Assembly: GCF_035581345.1 (NCBI RefSeq)
Contig: NZ_CP141608.1
Coordinates: 3,936,501-4,000,500, forward strand
Source of the DNA: Pseudomonas sp. JQ170C
Lineage (GTDB): Bacteria > Pseudomonadota > Gammaproteobacteria > Pseudomonadales > Pseudomonadaceae
Reading direction: 5' to 3'
DNA: 64,000 nucleotides
In this document: one piece after another, positions 17,076 to 25,518 of the stretch
Layout of the letters: each line of letters starts with the position of its first letter
Numbering within the stretch: the first letter of the stretch is position 1
The notes under the pieces: model-generated
Seen by the model: the letters and a program-made list of their open reading frames with translations, nothing else
Databases searched by the model: none
Told to the model about the DNA's origin: nothing
Position numbers and translations under genes: made by a program

Positions 17076-18134
17076 ATGCTCACCATCGGCTACGCCGCAC
17101 AAACCCCACAGGCGCCGCTGGCGCCCTTTACCTTCCAGCGCCGCAGCCTGCGTCCCAACGACGTGGCCATGCAGATCCTCTACTGCGGCGTCTGCCACTC
17201 CGACCTGCACCAGGCCCGGGATGACTGGGGCATCAGCCGCTACCCGATCGTCCCCGGCCACGAAATCATCGGCCGGGTGACCGACATCGGCAGCGCCGTC
17301 ACCCGCTACAAAGTTGGCGACGCCGTGGCCGTCGGCTGCATGGTCGACTCCTGCCAACAGTGCGACCAGTGCCGTAAAGGCGAAGAGCAACTGTGCCGCG
17401 AGAACAACACCCAGACCTACAACGGCCTGGACCGCATCACCAAAGAGCCCACCTACGGCGGCTACTCCAAACACCTGGTGGTTCGCGAAGAATTCGTGCT
17501 GCGCGTCCCCGACGGCCTGGACCTGGCCAAGGCCGCGCCGCTGCTGTGCGCCGGCATTACCACCTACTCCCCCCTGCGCACCTGGAACGTCGGCCCCGGC
17601 AGTCGCGTGGCGGTAGTCGGCCTGGGCGGCCTGGGGCACATGGCGGTGAAGCTGGCCGCCGGGCTGGGCGCCTTCGTCACCGTACTCAGCCGCACCCCGG
17701 ACAAACTCGCCGACGCCCTGGAACTGGGCGCCGATAACCTGCTGGTGTCGACCGACCCCAAAGCGATGGCCGCAGCCCGTTCGAGCTTCGACCTGATCAT
17801 CGACACCATCCCCGTGCGCCACGATGTATCGCCGTACATGGCCTTGCTGGACGTCGACGCCACCCTGGTGATCGTCGGCCAGGTCGGCCCCATCGACGAA
17901 CAACTCACCGTCCCCTTCATCCTGGGCCGCCGGCGGCTGGCCGGCTCGCCCATTGGCGGCATCGCCGAGACCCAGGAAATGCTCGACTTCTGCGCCCGCA
18001 AAAACATCCTCCCGGACTGCGAAATGATCCGCATGGACCAGATCAACGAAGCCTTTGAACGCATGGAACGCTCGGATGTGCGCTACCGCTTCGTCATCGA
18101 CATGGCCAGCCTGGACGACACCGCCAAACCCTGA
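17076..18134 (+). CDS. Zinc-dependent alcohol dehydrogenase, cinnamyl-alcohol/YahK type
   Basis: 352-aa medium-chain dehydrogenase oxidising alcohols or reducing aldehydes with NADP(H). Catalytic zinc ligands Cys40 and His62 (CGVCHSDLH, GHE); structural zinc cysteines 93, 96, 99 and 107; Rossmann motif GLGGLGHMAVK. ATG 17076 follows GAGAGG; the longer frame from 17025 lacks an RBS. YahK-type enzymes detoxify broad aldehydes. A perfect hairpin follows the gene. Confidence 0.92.
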   Translation: MLTIGYAAQTPQAPLAPFTFQRRSLRPNDVAMQILYCGVCHSDLHQARDDWGISRYPIVPGHEIIGRVTDIGSAVTRYKVGDAVAVGCMVDSCQQCDQCRKGEEQLCRENNTQTYNGLDRITKEPTYGGYSKHLVVREEFVLRVPDGLDLAKAAPLLCAGITTYSPLRTWNVGPGSRVAVVGLGGLGHMAVKLAAGLGAFVTVLSRTPDKLADALELGADNLLVSTDPKAMAAARSSFDLIIDTIPVRHDVSPYMALLDVDATLVIVGQVGPIDEQLTVPFILGRRRLAGSPIGGIAETQEMLDFCARKNILPDCEMIRMDQINEAFERMERSDVRYRFVIDMASLDDTAKP

Positions 18135-18138
18135 ACCT

Positions 18139-18163
18139 GATGACCCCATTCGATGGGGTCATC
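18139..18163 (+). terminator. Perfect hairpin after the alcohol dehydrogenase gene
   Basis: GATGACCCCA and TGGGGTCATC form a 10-bp stem around a TTCGA loop, five bases after the stop codon. A C-tract rather than a U-tract follows, so it may be a 3'-stabilising hairpin rather than a strict intrinsic terminator. Confidence 0.6.
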
Positions 18164-18287
18164 CCCCCATACCCGCACCGCTGACACCCGCCTATCCACC
18201 ACCACTAGACATCAATGATGGCCAATTAGTAGCATCGCATCCCACACACCGTGTTGTCCTACAAAAAGAACCAGCCAGGGAGGCCCA

Positions 18288-18677
18288 ATGTCCACCATCG
18301 TCCACCGCCCGATCCACGTCGCACCCCGCCCTACCCTCACCTGGACCGACACCTGGCAAGGCCCCGACAACGGCTTGATCCGCTGCTGGGAAATCGGCCG
18401 GGAACGCGCCCTCAAACACCCGGAAGTCGCCCAGCGCTGCCTTGCTGGCGAACTCCCCGTGCTGGGCTGGAAAGGCGGCGTCGAACGCCCCCTGAAAAAA
18501 CGCGAAAAATACGGCTCGCTCAAATACCTGGCCCAGTGGCAGGGCCTGCGCGGCGAAGACCTGCAGATTGATACCAGCACCGAGCTGACCCTCAACTGCA
18601 CCCGCACCGGAATGCTGGTGACGTTTACGCCGGATGCGGCGAAGTACTACAACCCGCAGCTTGAGATGGAAGAATAA
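18288..18677 (+). CDS. Hypothetical 129-aa protein, partner of the BRCT gene
   Basis: No family recognised. It is soluble, basic in the middle (ERPLKKREKYGSLKYLAQW) and rich in Trp/Tyr; no signal peptide or membrane helix. GGGAGG lies 4-5 nt upstream of the ATG. The stop is 13 nt before the BRCT gene on the same strand, so the two likely form a two-gene unit. Confidence 0.7.
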   Translation: MSTIVHRPIHVAPRPTLTWTDTWQGPDNGLIRCWEIGRERALKHPEVAQRCLAGELPVLGWKGGVERPLKKREKYGSLKYLAQWQGLRGEDLQIDTSTELTLNCTRTGMLVTFTPDAAKYYNPQLEMEE

Positions 18678-18690
18678 GGAGCCCTGCGTC

Positions 18691-19323
18691 ATGGTCGATT
18701 TGCATCAGGAATTCCAGAACAGCCGCTTTTACCACCAGGCCCGCATCGATCGACGCTCAGCCGATGCCCTGCTCGGCATCGCAGCCGGCCTCACCGCCGA
18801 CAGCAGCATCAACCAGCAAGAAGCCGAATTCCTCAAAAGCTGGATCGAACAACACCTGGCCCACCTGGATGACCCTGTGATCAACCTGCTGTACCGGCGC
18901 CTGACCAACATGCTGAGCGACGGCATTCTGGATGCCGACGAGTCCGCAGAACTGCTCGAAGTGCTGCATCAATTTACGGGCGCCCCTCAAAACAGCGTCC
19001 GGTCCTTTACCGCCCCGACCACCCTGCCCCTGAACATTCCAGCCCCCGTGCTGGAGTGGTCCGACCGCGTGTATCTGTTCACCGGCGCAATGGCTTATGG
19101 GCCGCGCAAAGAGTGCGAAGCGCTGGTGCTTGAGCGTGGCGGGTTGATTGGCGGATCGGTGAGCAAGAAGGTCCACTTCCTGGTCGTGGGTAGTGTTGGG
19201 AACGAACAGTGGCTGCACAGTAGCTATGGAACGAAGATCAAAAAGGCGTTGGAGATTCGCGAAGCGGGTGGCGGGATTGCGATTGTCAGTGAGGAACATT
19301 GGCAGCGAGCGGTGTTTGGCTGA
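18691..19323 (+). CDS. BRCT-domain protein with N-terminal TerB-like helical domain
   Basis: 210 aa. Residues ~22-96 look like a TerB-type helical domain (ALLGIAAGLTAD..IN..EAEFL; MLSDGILDADESAELLEVL). Residues ~126-208 form a BRCT domain as in NAD-dependent ligase: VYLFTGAM, GGLIGGSVSKKVHFLVVG, KIKKALE. BRCT domains bind DNA ends or phosphoproteins. ATG 18691 has AAGGAG 9 nt upstream. It is not a ligase, as no adenylation domain is present. A DNA-repair or stress role is inferred from the domain only. Confidence 0.8.
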   Translation: MVDLHQEFQNSRFYHQARIDRRSADALLGIAAGLTADSSINQQEAEFLKSWIEQHLAHLDDPVINLLYRRLTNMLSDGILDADESAELLEVLHQFTGAPQNSVRSFTAPTTLPLNIPAPVLEWSDRVYLFTGAMAYGPRKECEALVLERGGLIGGSVSKKVHFLVVGSVGNEQWLHSSYGTKIKKALEIREAGGGIAIVSEEHWQRAVFG

Positions 19324-19368
19324 AAGCACTAACCTCGCGCATTGGCCAACACAACAGAGGCATTGCAC

Positions 19369-19668
19369 ATGGACGTACGTTGCACATCGCTCGAAGAGGT
19401 TCGCGAGCATATTGACGGCATTGACCGTGAACTGGTCAGGCTGCTTGCGCGTCGGGGGAATCTGGTTGCCCAGGCGGCGGCGTTCAAGAAGACCACCGAT
19501 GATGTAAGAGCACCGGCGCGGGTCGAGCAGGTCATTGCCAAAGTACGAAGCCTTGCTGAGGAAACAGGGGCCTCTGCTCATGTGGTCGAGCGAGTGTATC
19601 GGGCGATGATTGATGCGTTTGTAGAGGAAGAGTTGAGGGTGCATGCGGGGCTGGTGAAGTCCTCATAG
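19369..19668 (+). CDS. Monofunctional chorismate mutase (AroQ class)
   Basis: 99-aa all-helical type II chorismate mutase converting chorismate to prephenate. Typical features are the first helix (VREHIDGIDRELVRLLARRGNLV), AFKK, and R-V-E-Q-V. ATG 19369 is chosen because AGAGG is 8 nt upstream; TTG 19342 is the alternative. It has no signal peptide. It stands alone, without aromatic biosynthesis neighbours, and resembles PchB in size, so isochorismate-pyruvate lyase activity is an alternative. Confidence 0.85.
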   Translation: MDVRCTSLEEVREHIDGIDRELVRLLARRGNLVAQAAAFKKTTDDVRAPARVEQVIAKVRSLAEETGASAHVVERVYRAMIDAFVEEELRVHAGLVKSS

Positions 19669-19738
19669 TGCGTGTCGACTTGTGAGTTGAAGTGGATGGT
19701 TCGAGGGGCAGCTATCGGCCAGAAGCGGTCCTACACCA

Positions 19739-19840
19739 GTGGGAGCGGCGGTGCGACGCTTCGACTTGCCCCGCGACAGACTCACGGCAGCATGGCAAAC
19801 ATTCCCCATCGCCAGAATCGCGGGGCAAGCCCGCTCCCAC
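19739..19840. repeat. REP pair, one arm carrying a 16-bp insertion
   Basis: The left arm reads GTGGGAGCGG, then CGGTGCGACGCTTCGA, then CTTGCCCCGCGA: the standard arm interrupted at its apex by 16 bases. The right arm (CGCGGGGCAAGCCCGCTCCCAC) is intact. Confidence 0.8.
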
Positions 19841-19868
19841 TGCGATCAGTCCGGGAAACGCTCTACGC

Positions 19869-19963
19869 CCGCTGCGCGGCCGATCGCAGCCTCGTACCTC
19901 GGCAGCGGCTACACCGCCCGTAGCCGCTGCCGACAGGCTGCGATCGACTGCGTAGCAGTCGCC
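19869..19963. repeat. Second repeat family (GGCCGATCGCAG...GCTGCGATCG palindrome)
   Basis: A large imperfect inverted repeat built from GCGGCCGATCGCAG, CGGCAGCGGCTAC and their complements. The same family forms the 62693-63143 array and part of the 38089-38612 units. Confidence 0.75.
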
Positions 19964-20300
19964 AATGCGGTGATGAATGGCATGGTGAAGACAGTTGCTC
20001 CCACCGAGCCTCTATGCACTGACGGCTTTGGGTCGCAAGACTCATCAAGTTCAATGCAAACGGGTGGCCTAATCATCTGAAGGCGCGTCCACGTCAGCCG
20101 GTGAACCATCAAGCACTGAATAATCTGAATAGCTTGAAACACGGCGCCAAAAAAAAGAAAATAGCAGAGTGCCATCACCGCACAATTTCTCTGCTGTCCA
20201 CGCTTCAGGATGGGCAGTCACGAATGGACCAGTAGGGGGTACCGCAAACAATGTGGTCCGCGCCCTATGGGTCAACCTAGTAGGACAAGGACCATAGGGA

Positions 20301-20720
20301 ATGATGATTCGAGTATTAGCTACATTGCTGGGTGCAGTGGCTCTCCAGGGGTGCGCGACTCACACCGGCAAGCAGTGCGAAGATAATTTCACAACGTCCG
20401 GAAGTTTTCTGACTGGGAAATCGTTTACCACTACCTCTGAACTGCCTACCACAGCTCCCTCCATAGCCTTTACCAATGCTTACAAGATGCTGTTGCGTGA
20501 AAGCTTCCACGTCGAGAGCGCCGATCCCGAGCGCGGTCTGATTTCTGCGTATCAGAACGTGAATCTGAGCAGCAAGACGGCTCCCCTGAACGTCATTATT
20601 GAACCGGTCGGTGAAGGCTCCAAGGTCACGTTCATATTTGCTGCTGCAGCCGGCCTCTATACGCCGGAATCCGGGGCTAGAGACAAATTCTGCGAGATGC
20701 TCGGCCAGGTTACCCAATAA
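20301..20720 (+). CDS. Hypothetical lipoprotein
   Basis: 139 aa. The N-terminus MMIRVLATLLGAVALQGC is a lipoprotein signal with cysteine at residue 18. The mature part has two further cysteines (KQCEDNF, DKFCEML) that could form a disulfide. No domain recognised. AAGGA lies ~10 nt before ATG 20301; ATG 20304 is equally possible. Confidence 0.7.
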   Translation: MMIRVLATLLGAVALQGCATHTGKQCEDNFTTSGSFLTGKSFTTTSELPTTAPSIAFTNAYKMLLRESFHVESADPERGLISAYQNVNLSSKTAPLNVIIEPVGEGSKVTFIFAAAAGLYTPESGARDKFCEMLGQVTQ

Positions 20721-20933
20721 AACGCTTGGAAGTGACTACTGATCCCTCGAGAGCAGGTACCCATATCTGACAGCAACCAAGCCAAGGCATTGCTCGACGA
20801 TGCCTTGTCGGGCTTTGCAAAAGGGGCAAGCACCACTGTAGTGAGCGGTGCACTTGGCTCAGGCCGCCGATGCGGCCATCTGCAATCGCTCGATGCAAAC
20901 ACCTGAATGTCGATCCGGGCGTTACATCAGGGC
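20721..20933 (+). pseudogene. Possible gene fragment in an accessory gap
   Basis: A frame at about 20745-20906 reads SDSNQAKALLDDALSGFAKG and a further Gly/Ala/Thr/Ser-rich stretch before a stop. It has protein-like composition but no good start codon. It may be a remnant of a larger gene; family unknown. Confidence 0.25.
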
Positions 20934-21227
20934 TTACATGGGGTGCCAAGCAGGGCAGCGGCGGACATCGCAAAACAGCAGATCGAAGTCCGGGTTCTTG
21001 AGCCAACATGCGAGGACCTTCAGGTTTGCGGAGCGAATTTTGCGATCCGTGACCTTTCGGAAACGTCTCGGCGGCGTCTCTCGCTGACTTGCGAAGCTGT
21101 CGCTGTGAAAACGCGCCAGGCGCTTGCGGATTGCGAGACTTCGCGAAGTGAGCAACTCGGGCTCAATGTCCCAGAGCACAAAAACATAATCGTACTGGCA
21201 GCCATGGCGCCGGTAGGTGCGTGCCAT
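20934..21227 (-). CDS. Small basic phage-like hypothetical protein
   Basis: 97 aa, MARTYRRHG start, then a Tyr-rich stretch, ARFHSD (~38-43), a PPRRFRKV segment and RWL/CWLKN near the end. This pattern resembles a small family I recall next to prophage genes in gamma-proteobacteria, but the function is unknown. ATG 21227 (GGGAG 8 nt upstream) is preferred to GTG 21233. Its presence supports the view that 20-24 kb is an accessory region. Confidence 0.5.
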   Translation of the reverse strand: MARTYRRHGCQYDYVFVLWDIEPELLTSRSLAIRKRLARFHSDSFASQRETPPRRFRKVTDRKIRSANLKVLACWLKNPDFDLLFCDVRRCPAWHPM

Positions 21228-21337
21228 ATCCACATCTCCCTTTCATTATCTGGCTGACATGGCGGTCTCCTTTGGCAAGGTTGAAGGGGTAAGAAACTCG
21301 GAGCGTGTGTGATGCACGCTCCGGTTCAAGTGATTGG

Positions 21338-22678
21338 CTACAGGTCTTCGAGTAGCTCGATTTCGCGAGTGATGAGTGCAGTGACGTCGATCATGCCTTC
21401 GCGGGGGAACACTTCAGTATTGATCGACCACGCGTCACGACGGCCCGGTGTGAAGCGCAGTGCACCAATGTCTTGAAGTACGGCTGCAAGCGCGCTGGCG
21501 TCAGGCGGGTTACCCTTCTTGTCGGTCGCTTCGTAGTAGGCGGTACCGATACCAAACGCGCTTTCATCGGCACGGACCTTCGTTGCGCTATTGGCGAGAG
21601 GGAATGGCGTGCTACCCGATACTTCCCAAAGGATATTCAACATCTTGTTGATGACCTCGAGCGGATAGCGGCGGCCTCCATGAAGCCGTATTGCGCCGCC
21701 GTCAATCTGGTAGTGGAACTTATTGCCTTTTGCAGCGGTGTAGCACTCGGTCCAACCGTCACCAGGCATCGGGGGGGTGGTCAACAGAGGCTGGGCATTG
21801 CTCCCGTCATGGGGCAGGTCATAACCGATCATGAACAATGCAGCCTCCAGTTGGCGTAGCGCCGGTACGGCAGAGGAGACGGCGAAATCGCTGGCAGGTG
21901 CCCGGGCCAATGCCGCTGCCAGAATCCAGCTGGCCTTGAGATTCCACTCTGCATGGTGGGCACCGGCGATCAAACGCGGAAAGCTGTAACCATGCCGAGC
22001 AGGGTTGCGGTTCTTTGGCGACTTTGCATTAGGACCCTCTTTGGAAGGCGCCCAGGGAAAGGCGAGTTCGGCGGGGACACTCGAGAGCTGCTTCTCCTGG
22101 CAATACTTCACGACAATCCAGCCCAGGGCGGCCGCAACACGGCTGTCGTAGATGATGAAATCGTTGACCAGTAGCGAGTAGACCTTGGTCATGCCGGCGT
22201 TGAAGCGCAGACCATTACTCACGAGGATCTGCTCAGTCAGGTCGCCGCGGGTCAATGCGGCGGCTGTCGACGTCAGGGTCTGGGCCAGGTTGTTGATGTT
22301 GATACTCAGCCAGCGAATGTTACCTGCCTGGACGCCGCCCCATATCATCACATCCGCAGCAGCGGAAAATGCAGCCTGGTCGTTTGCCGGGTTGATGCTG
22401 CTACGCAACGCGCTACTCAGTGCGTTCAGCGCTTCACCGTTGCTGGTCAGGTCTGTTCCTGGTGGAACGCCAAGAGCCCCTTTGTGCCGCCATTGATAGC
22501 GTGCGCAAGCGTCCTGAAGCCCTTGGCATTGCCAAAGGATGCCGCTGCGGCGGTCCGTGTACTCATGAGTAAATAGCGATGTGTTGCCCAGGTTGTTAAC
22601 CAGCCAATCGACAAAGTCACCCACCACATGGCTCGTCGTGGCGGAAGAAGTGGTGCCGAGGTACTGATCGCGATGCAT
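21338..22678 (-). CDS. 446-aa protein of unknown function, divergent from a WYL regulator
   Basis: No family recognised with confidence. It is soluble, with no signal peptide. The N-terminal half is helical (SSATTSHVVGDFVDWLVNNLG); residues ~157-190 contain RFNAGMTKVYSLL and IYDSRVAAALGWIVV, the latter slightly like the helix-hairpin segment of OGG-fold glycosylase-like proteins, a weak hint. Residues ~225-260 are KSPKNRNPARHGYSFPRL followed by HHAEWNLKASWILAAAL. Codon use looks less GC-biased than in flanking genes. It faces the WYL gene across a 157-nt shared region containing an inverted repeat, so the regulator probably controls it. Confidence 0.75.
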   Translation of the reverse strand: MHRDQYLGTTSSATTSHVVGDFVDWLVNNLGNTSLFTHEYTDRRSGILWQCQGLQDACARYQWRHKGALGVPPGTDLTSNGEALNALSSALRSSINPANDQAAFSAAADVMIWGGVQAGNIRWLSININNLAQTLTSTAAALTRGDLTEQILVSNGLRFNAGMTKVYSLLVNDFIIYDSRVAAALGWIVVKYCQEKQLSSVPAELAFPWAPSKEGPNAKSPKNRNPARHGYSFPRLIAGAHHAEWNLKASWILAAALARAPASDFAVSSAVPALRQLEAALFMIGYDLPHDGSNAQPLLTTPPMPGDGWTECYTAAKGNKFHYQIDGGAIRLHGGRRYPLEVINKMLNILWEVSGSTPFPLANSATKVRADESAFGIGTAYYEATDKKGNPPDASALAAVLQDIGALRFTPGRRDAWSINTEVFPREGMIDVTALITREIELLEDL

Positions 22679-22728
22679 GTCCCGATTCCTTGTGATGGGC
22701 GTCTTGAGTTGCGCTAGTATCCCTCTAG

Positions 22729-22749
22729 GTACGACATAACCTGTCGCAC
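22729..22749. promoter_or_regulatory. Inverted repeat, candidate operator of the WYL regulator
   Basis: Arms GTACGACA and TGTCGCAC (7 of 8 positions complementary) flank the 5-nt spacer TAACC. It lies in the middle of the divergent region, 51 nt from the 446-aa gene start and 87 nt from the regulator start. WYL regulators such as BrxR and CapW bind inverted repeats in their own promoter regions. Confidence 0.5.
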
Positions 22750-22835
22750 ATGGGCAGCTAGTTTATCCCGCCATTGACGCCAATAGTGACGGTTTGATCT
22801 TCGCATCCAGATGTGGGCCAACAGAGGAGCCGAAT

Positions 22836-23921
22836 GTGACCAAGCAGGATTTGCCGAATGCGATCAAGACCTTGAAGCGGCGATTTGAACTGCTGCGCAA
22901 TGTGAGGTCGTCAAAGGGAAAAGGCATTACCGCGACTGAGTTACAGGGTAGCGATGACAGTGGTGTGGACATCCGAACGATCCAGCGTGATCTGGAAGTC
23001 ATGGCCAAGGCAGGTGTACTCAAGGTGAAGTCGCGTGGCAAACATGAAACTCCGACGTGGTTTTTGCATGATGAAAGTCCTATTGATCTGAACTTTGCGG
23101 GCGACTATGGGCGGGCAGAGACACTGGAATTATCACCCTCCCAACTGAAATCCAGCCGTGTAGCTCTGGGGATCGTGACACTTTACGAGCACGCTCAGCA
23201 CCTCTTGCACCACGCAGCGCTAGCTGATCTGAAACCGATCTATGAACGGTCCAGGGACATCCTCAAAAAAAATCACTCACTGGAACATGGCTGGGTCGGA
23301 AAGGTCGTGCATGGAACCCAACAAGTTCAACTCCGCCCAGCCAAGGTCTCCAGTGTGGTACTACACGCAATTCAGACCGCTATTCTGGAGGGAACCCAAG
23401 TCAGGGGGCGCTACCGATCTCGTCGTAGCAAAGATACCAAAAGCATGCTCCTTAACCCTCTCGGTCTTGCTTACCAGGACTCAAGCATCTACCTGATTTG
23501 CCAACTGGACGGTGATCAGATCATTCGCAAGCTGCCACTTCAACGCTTTGAAGCCGTTCATGTACTTCAGTCTCGTCGCGTATCAATACCGGAGAATTTC
23601 GCACCGTCTGAGCATGTTCAGAAAATTCACAAAGCATGCGGCCCCATCCGATTAAAGATGAGGATCAATGAGGCACTTCGTGAGCGACTGGATGAGTCGG
23701 AAACCCCATTGACAGAAAATCAGGTACTGACGCCTCTGAGTTCCGGCGACTGGATGCTGGAGTGTGACTACGAGTACACCCAAGGCCTTGAATGGTGGAT
23801 TCTCGGCCACGGTGCCGCCATCGAGGTACTTGAACCGGCCCAGTTACGGGAAAGCATCAGCAATTGCGTCAGGCAAATGGCCCAGGCATATGGGCACCTT
23901 GTGCACGAGAGTGCCACTTAG
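22836..23921 (+). CDS. WYL-domain transcriptional regulator
   Basis: 361 aa. Start GTG 22836 has GAGGAG six bases upstream; the frame from 22794 has none. Residues ~5-75 are a winged HTH (KTLKRRFELL...TATELQ...DIRTIQRDLEVMAKAGVLKV). A WYL domain spans ~170-230 (VRGRYRSRRS, LNPLGLAYQDSSIYLICQL), followed by a WCX-type C-terminal domain (~265-345, WMLECDYEY, WILGHGAAIEVLEP). WYL proteins sense nucleotides or nucleic-acid ligands and often repress phage-defence genes. It is divergent from the 446-aa protein. Confidence 0.88.
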   Translation: MTKQDLPNAIKTLKRRFELLRNVRSSKGKGITATELQGSDDSGVDIRTIQRDLEVMAKAGVLKVKSRGKHETPTWFLHDESPIDLNFAGDYGRAETLELSPSQLKSSRVALGIVTLYEHAQHLLHHAALADLKPIYERSRDILKKNHSLEHGWVGKVVHGTQQVQLRPAKVSSVVLHAIQTAILEGTQVRGRYRSRRSKDTKSMLLNPLGLAYQDSSIYLICQLDGDQIIRKLPLQRFEAVHVLQSRRVSIPENFAPSEHVQKIHKACGPIRLKMRINEALRERLDESETPLTENQVLTPLSSGDWMLECDYEYTQGLEWWILGHGAAIEVLEPAQLRESISNCVRQMAQAYGHLVHESAT

Positions 23922-24207
23922 CTCGATCGCGCTAACGATTTCATACACGGAAAGGCTATGAACCGCTTCGCACAGTTTGACGCAACCAAAGCCTCGTTAA
24001 AAACTCGTTTATCCAGGGTCCTTGATGAGGCCTCGTCTGGGCTGGCCCATGCATTAATCCTCCAAGATTTATCCAGTGATGCGCGCATGGCGTGAGCTAG
24101 TCCGAGCGATGCTTGTTCAAGATAGTATTTAGGACATTGCGAGTACATTTTGGGCGACCTTGTAACTGCACCTGGCACACGTCGCGCACATGCGCCTGCG
24201 ACGACCG
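23922..24207. other. 286-nt gap, no gene recognised
   Basis: A 76-codon minus-strand frame exists here (from about 24144, beginning MYSQCPKYYLEQ), but no RBS or family supports it. No repeat or terminator was recognised. Confidence 0.4.
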
Positions 24208-25419
24208 TCACCCGCCCCGCTTCGCCGTAAACGCCCAGACCGCCCAGGCCGCAGCGCTGATCAAGGCCCCCAGCAGGCTGACAGCCATCCAGCCCCAGAG
24301 CGCATAAACCTGGGTCGCGGCGATGGCCCCCAGCGCACTGCCGAGCGAGTAAAAACACATGTAGGCGCCGACCATGCGGCTTTGGGCATCGGGTCGCGCT
24401 GCAAAAATGAAGCTCTGGCTGGTGACGTGAACGGCCTGTACCGCGAAGTCGAGCAACACCACGCCGCATACCAGCGCGACCAGGGAGGTCTCGGTAAACG
24501 AGATGGGCAACCAGGAAAGTGTCAGCAGGCCCAGGGAAACACCCGTGACCCGTTGCCCCAACCCTTGATCGGCCCAGCGCCCGGCTCGTCTGGCGGCAAG
24601 CGCACCGACCACGCCGGCCAGGCCAAACAGGCCGATGGCCGTGTGTGAAAGCGCCAGCGGCGCGGCGCTCAGCGGCAGCACCATCGAGGTCCACAACACG
24701 GAAAACGCGGCAAAGATCAGCAAGGCCAGCAGGCCTCGGGTCCGCAACACCGGCTCAGTCATGAACAGCGTGAACAGCGAGCGGATGAGCGCGGGGTAAG
24801 ACTCTTGGCTGCGGGGCGACACAGTGGCGGGCACCACTTTCCAGAACAGCACGGCGAGCATCAGCATCAACCCTGAGGACGCGAAATAAACCGCGCGCCA
24901 GCCCGCAAGGTCGGCAATCAGCCCCGAGGTGAAGCGGGCCAGAAGAATGCCCAGGACAATGCCGCTGGTGACCGTTCCCACGGCCTGCCCGCGTTGCACC
25001 GGGGTTGCCAGCACGGCGGCATAGGCCACAAGCACCTGGACGACCACGGCCAGCACGCCCATCACGATCATGGCGCCCAGCAGCGTCAGCCACTGCTGGG
25101 ATGCCCCCACTGCCGCCAGCGCAACAGCAGACAGAATCACCTGGGTGAGAATCAGCCGCTTGCGGTTGACCCTGTCGCCCAGCGGCACGATCAACAGCAG
25201 CCCCAGTGCGTAGCCAACCTGAGTGGCCGTCACCACCACCCCGATCAATCCAGAGGCAACGCCCAGGCTGTGCGCCATCGAGGACAGCAAGGGTTGGGCA
25301 AAGTAGACATTGGCCACGGCGAGTGCGCAAGTGACGGAAAACAACAGCGTGAGCGAGGGAGAGAGCCCCGGGGGTTGCCTGGTTAGATCTTGGGTGAGCG
25401 AACCGGTATCTGCTGTCAT
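24208..25419 (-). CDS. MFS transporter (drug/metabolite exporter type)
   Basis: 403 aa, twelve predicted membrane helices; the motif GDRVNRKRL between helices 2 and 3 is the MFS signature A. ATG 25419 is preceded by GGAGG at 5 nt. It is divergent from an HxlR regulator, an arrangement typical of a locally controlled exporter. Substrate unknown. Confidence 0.88.
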   Translation of the reverse strand: MTADTGSLTQDLTRQPPGLSPSLTLLFSVTCALAVANVYFAQPLLSSMAHSLGVASGLIGVVVTATQVGYALGLLLIVPLGDRVNRKRLILTQVILSAVALAAVGASQQWLTLLGAMIVMGVLAVVVQVLVAYAAVLATPVQRGQAVGTVTSGIVLGILLARFTSGLIADLAGWRAVYFASSGLMLMLAVLFWKVVPATVSPRSQESYPALIRSLFTLFMTEPVLRTRGLLALLIFAAFSVLWTSMVLPLSAAPLALSHTAIGLFGLAGVVGALAARRAGRWADQGLGQRVTGVSLGLLTLSWLPISFTETSLVALVCGVVLLDFAVQAVHVTSQSFIFAARPDAQSRMVGAYMCFYSLGSALGAIAATQVYALWGWMAVSLLGALISAAAWAVWAFTAKRGG

Positions 25420-25442
25420 GTACGCCTCCACGGCGCTAAACT

Positions 25443-25497
25443 GGTTTCAATTCAAAACCTTTTTCTATTGTTGGCAAATCAGGTTTCAAAACGCAAC
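25443..25497. promoter_or_regulatory. Two GGTTTCAA-containing sites between MFS and HxlR genes
   Basis: GGTTTCAATTCAAAACC (25443-25459) is an imperfect palindrome (GGTTT-N7-AAACC). GGTTTCAAAACGCAACC (25482-25498) repeats its left half 39 bp on. The spacing and dyad fit dimeric HxlR binding sites controlling both divergent genes; this is inferred. Confidence 0.5.
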
Positions 25498-25518
25498 CAC
25501 ATTCAGCAGGTAAACACG

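Larger units (their letters stand above)
19669..20300. other. 632-nt non-coding stretch with two repeat types
   Basis: No convincing gene. It contains a REP pair (19739-19840), a second-family palindromic repeat (19869-19963), then ~330 nt of lower-GC sequence without recognised features, up to an AAGGA/AGGGA region before the next lipoprotein. Confidence 0.6.

Noticed and set aside
23918..24144. Possible 76-aa protein in the gap after the WYL gene
   Set aside because: Open frame only; no RBS, family match or composition signal.
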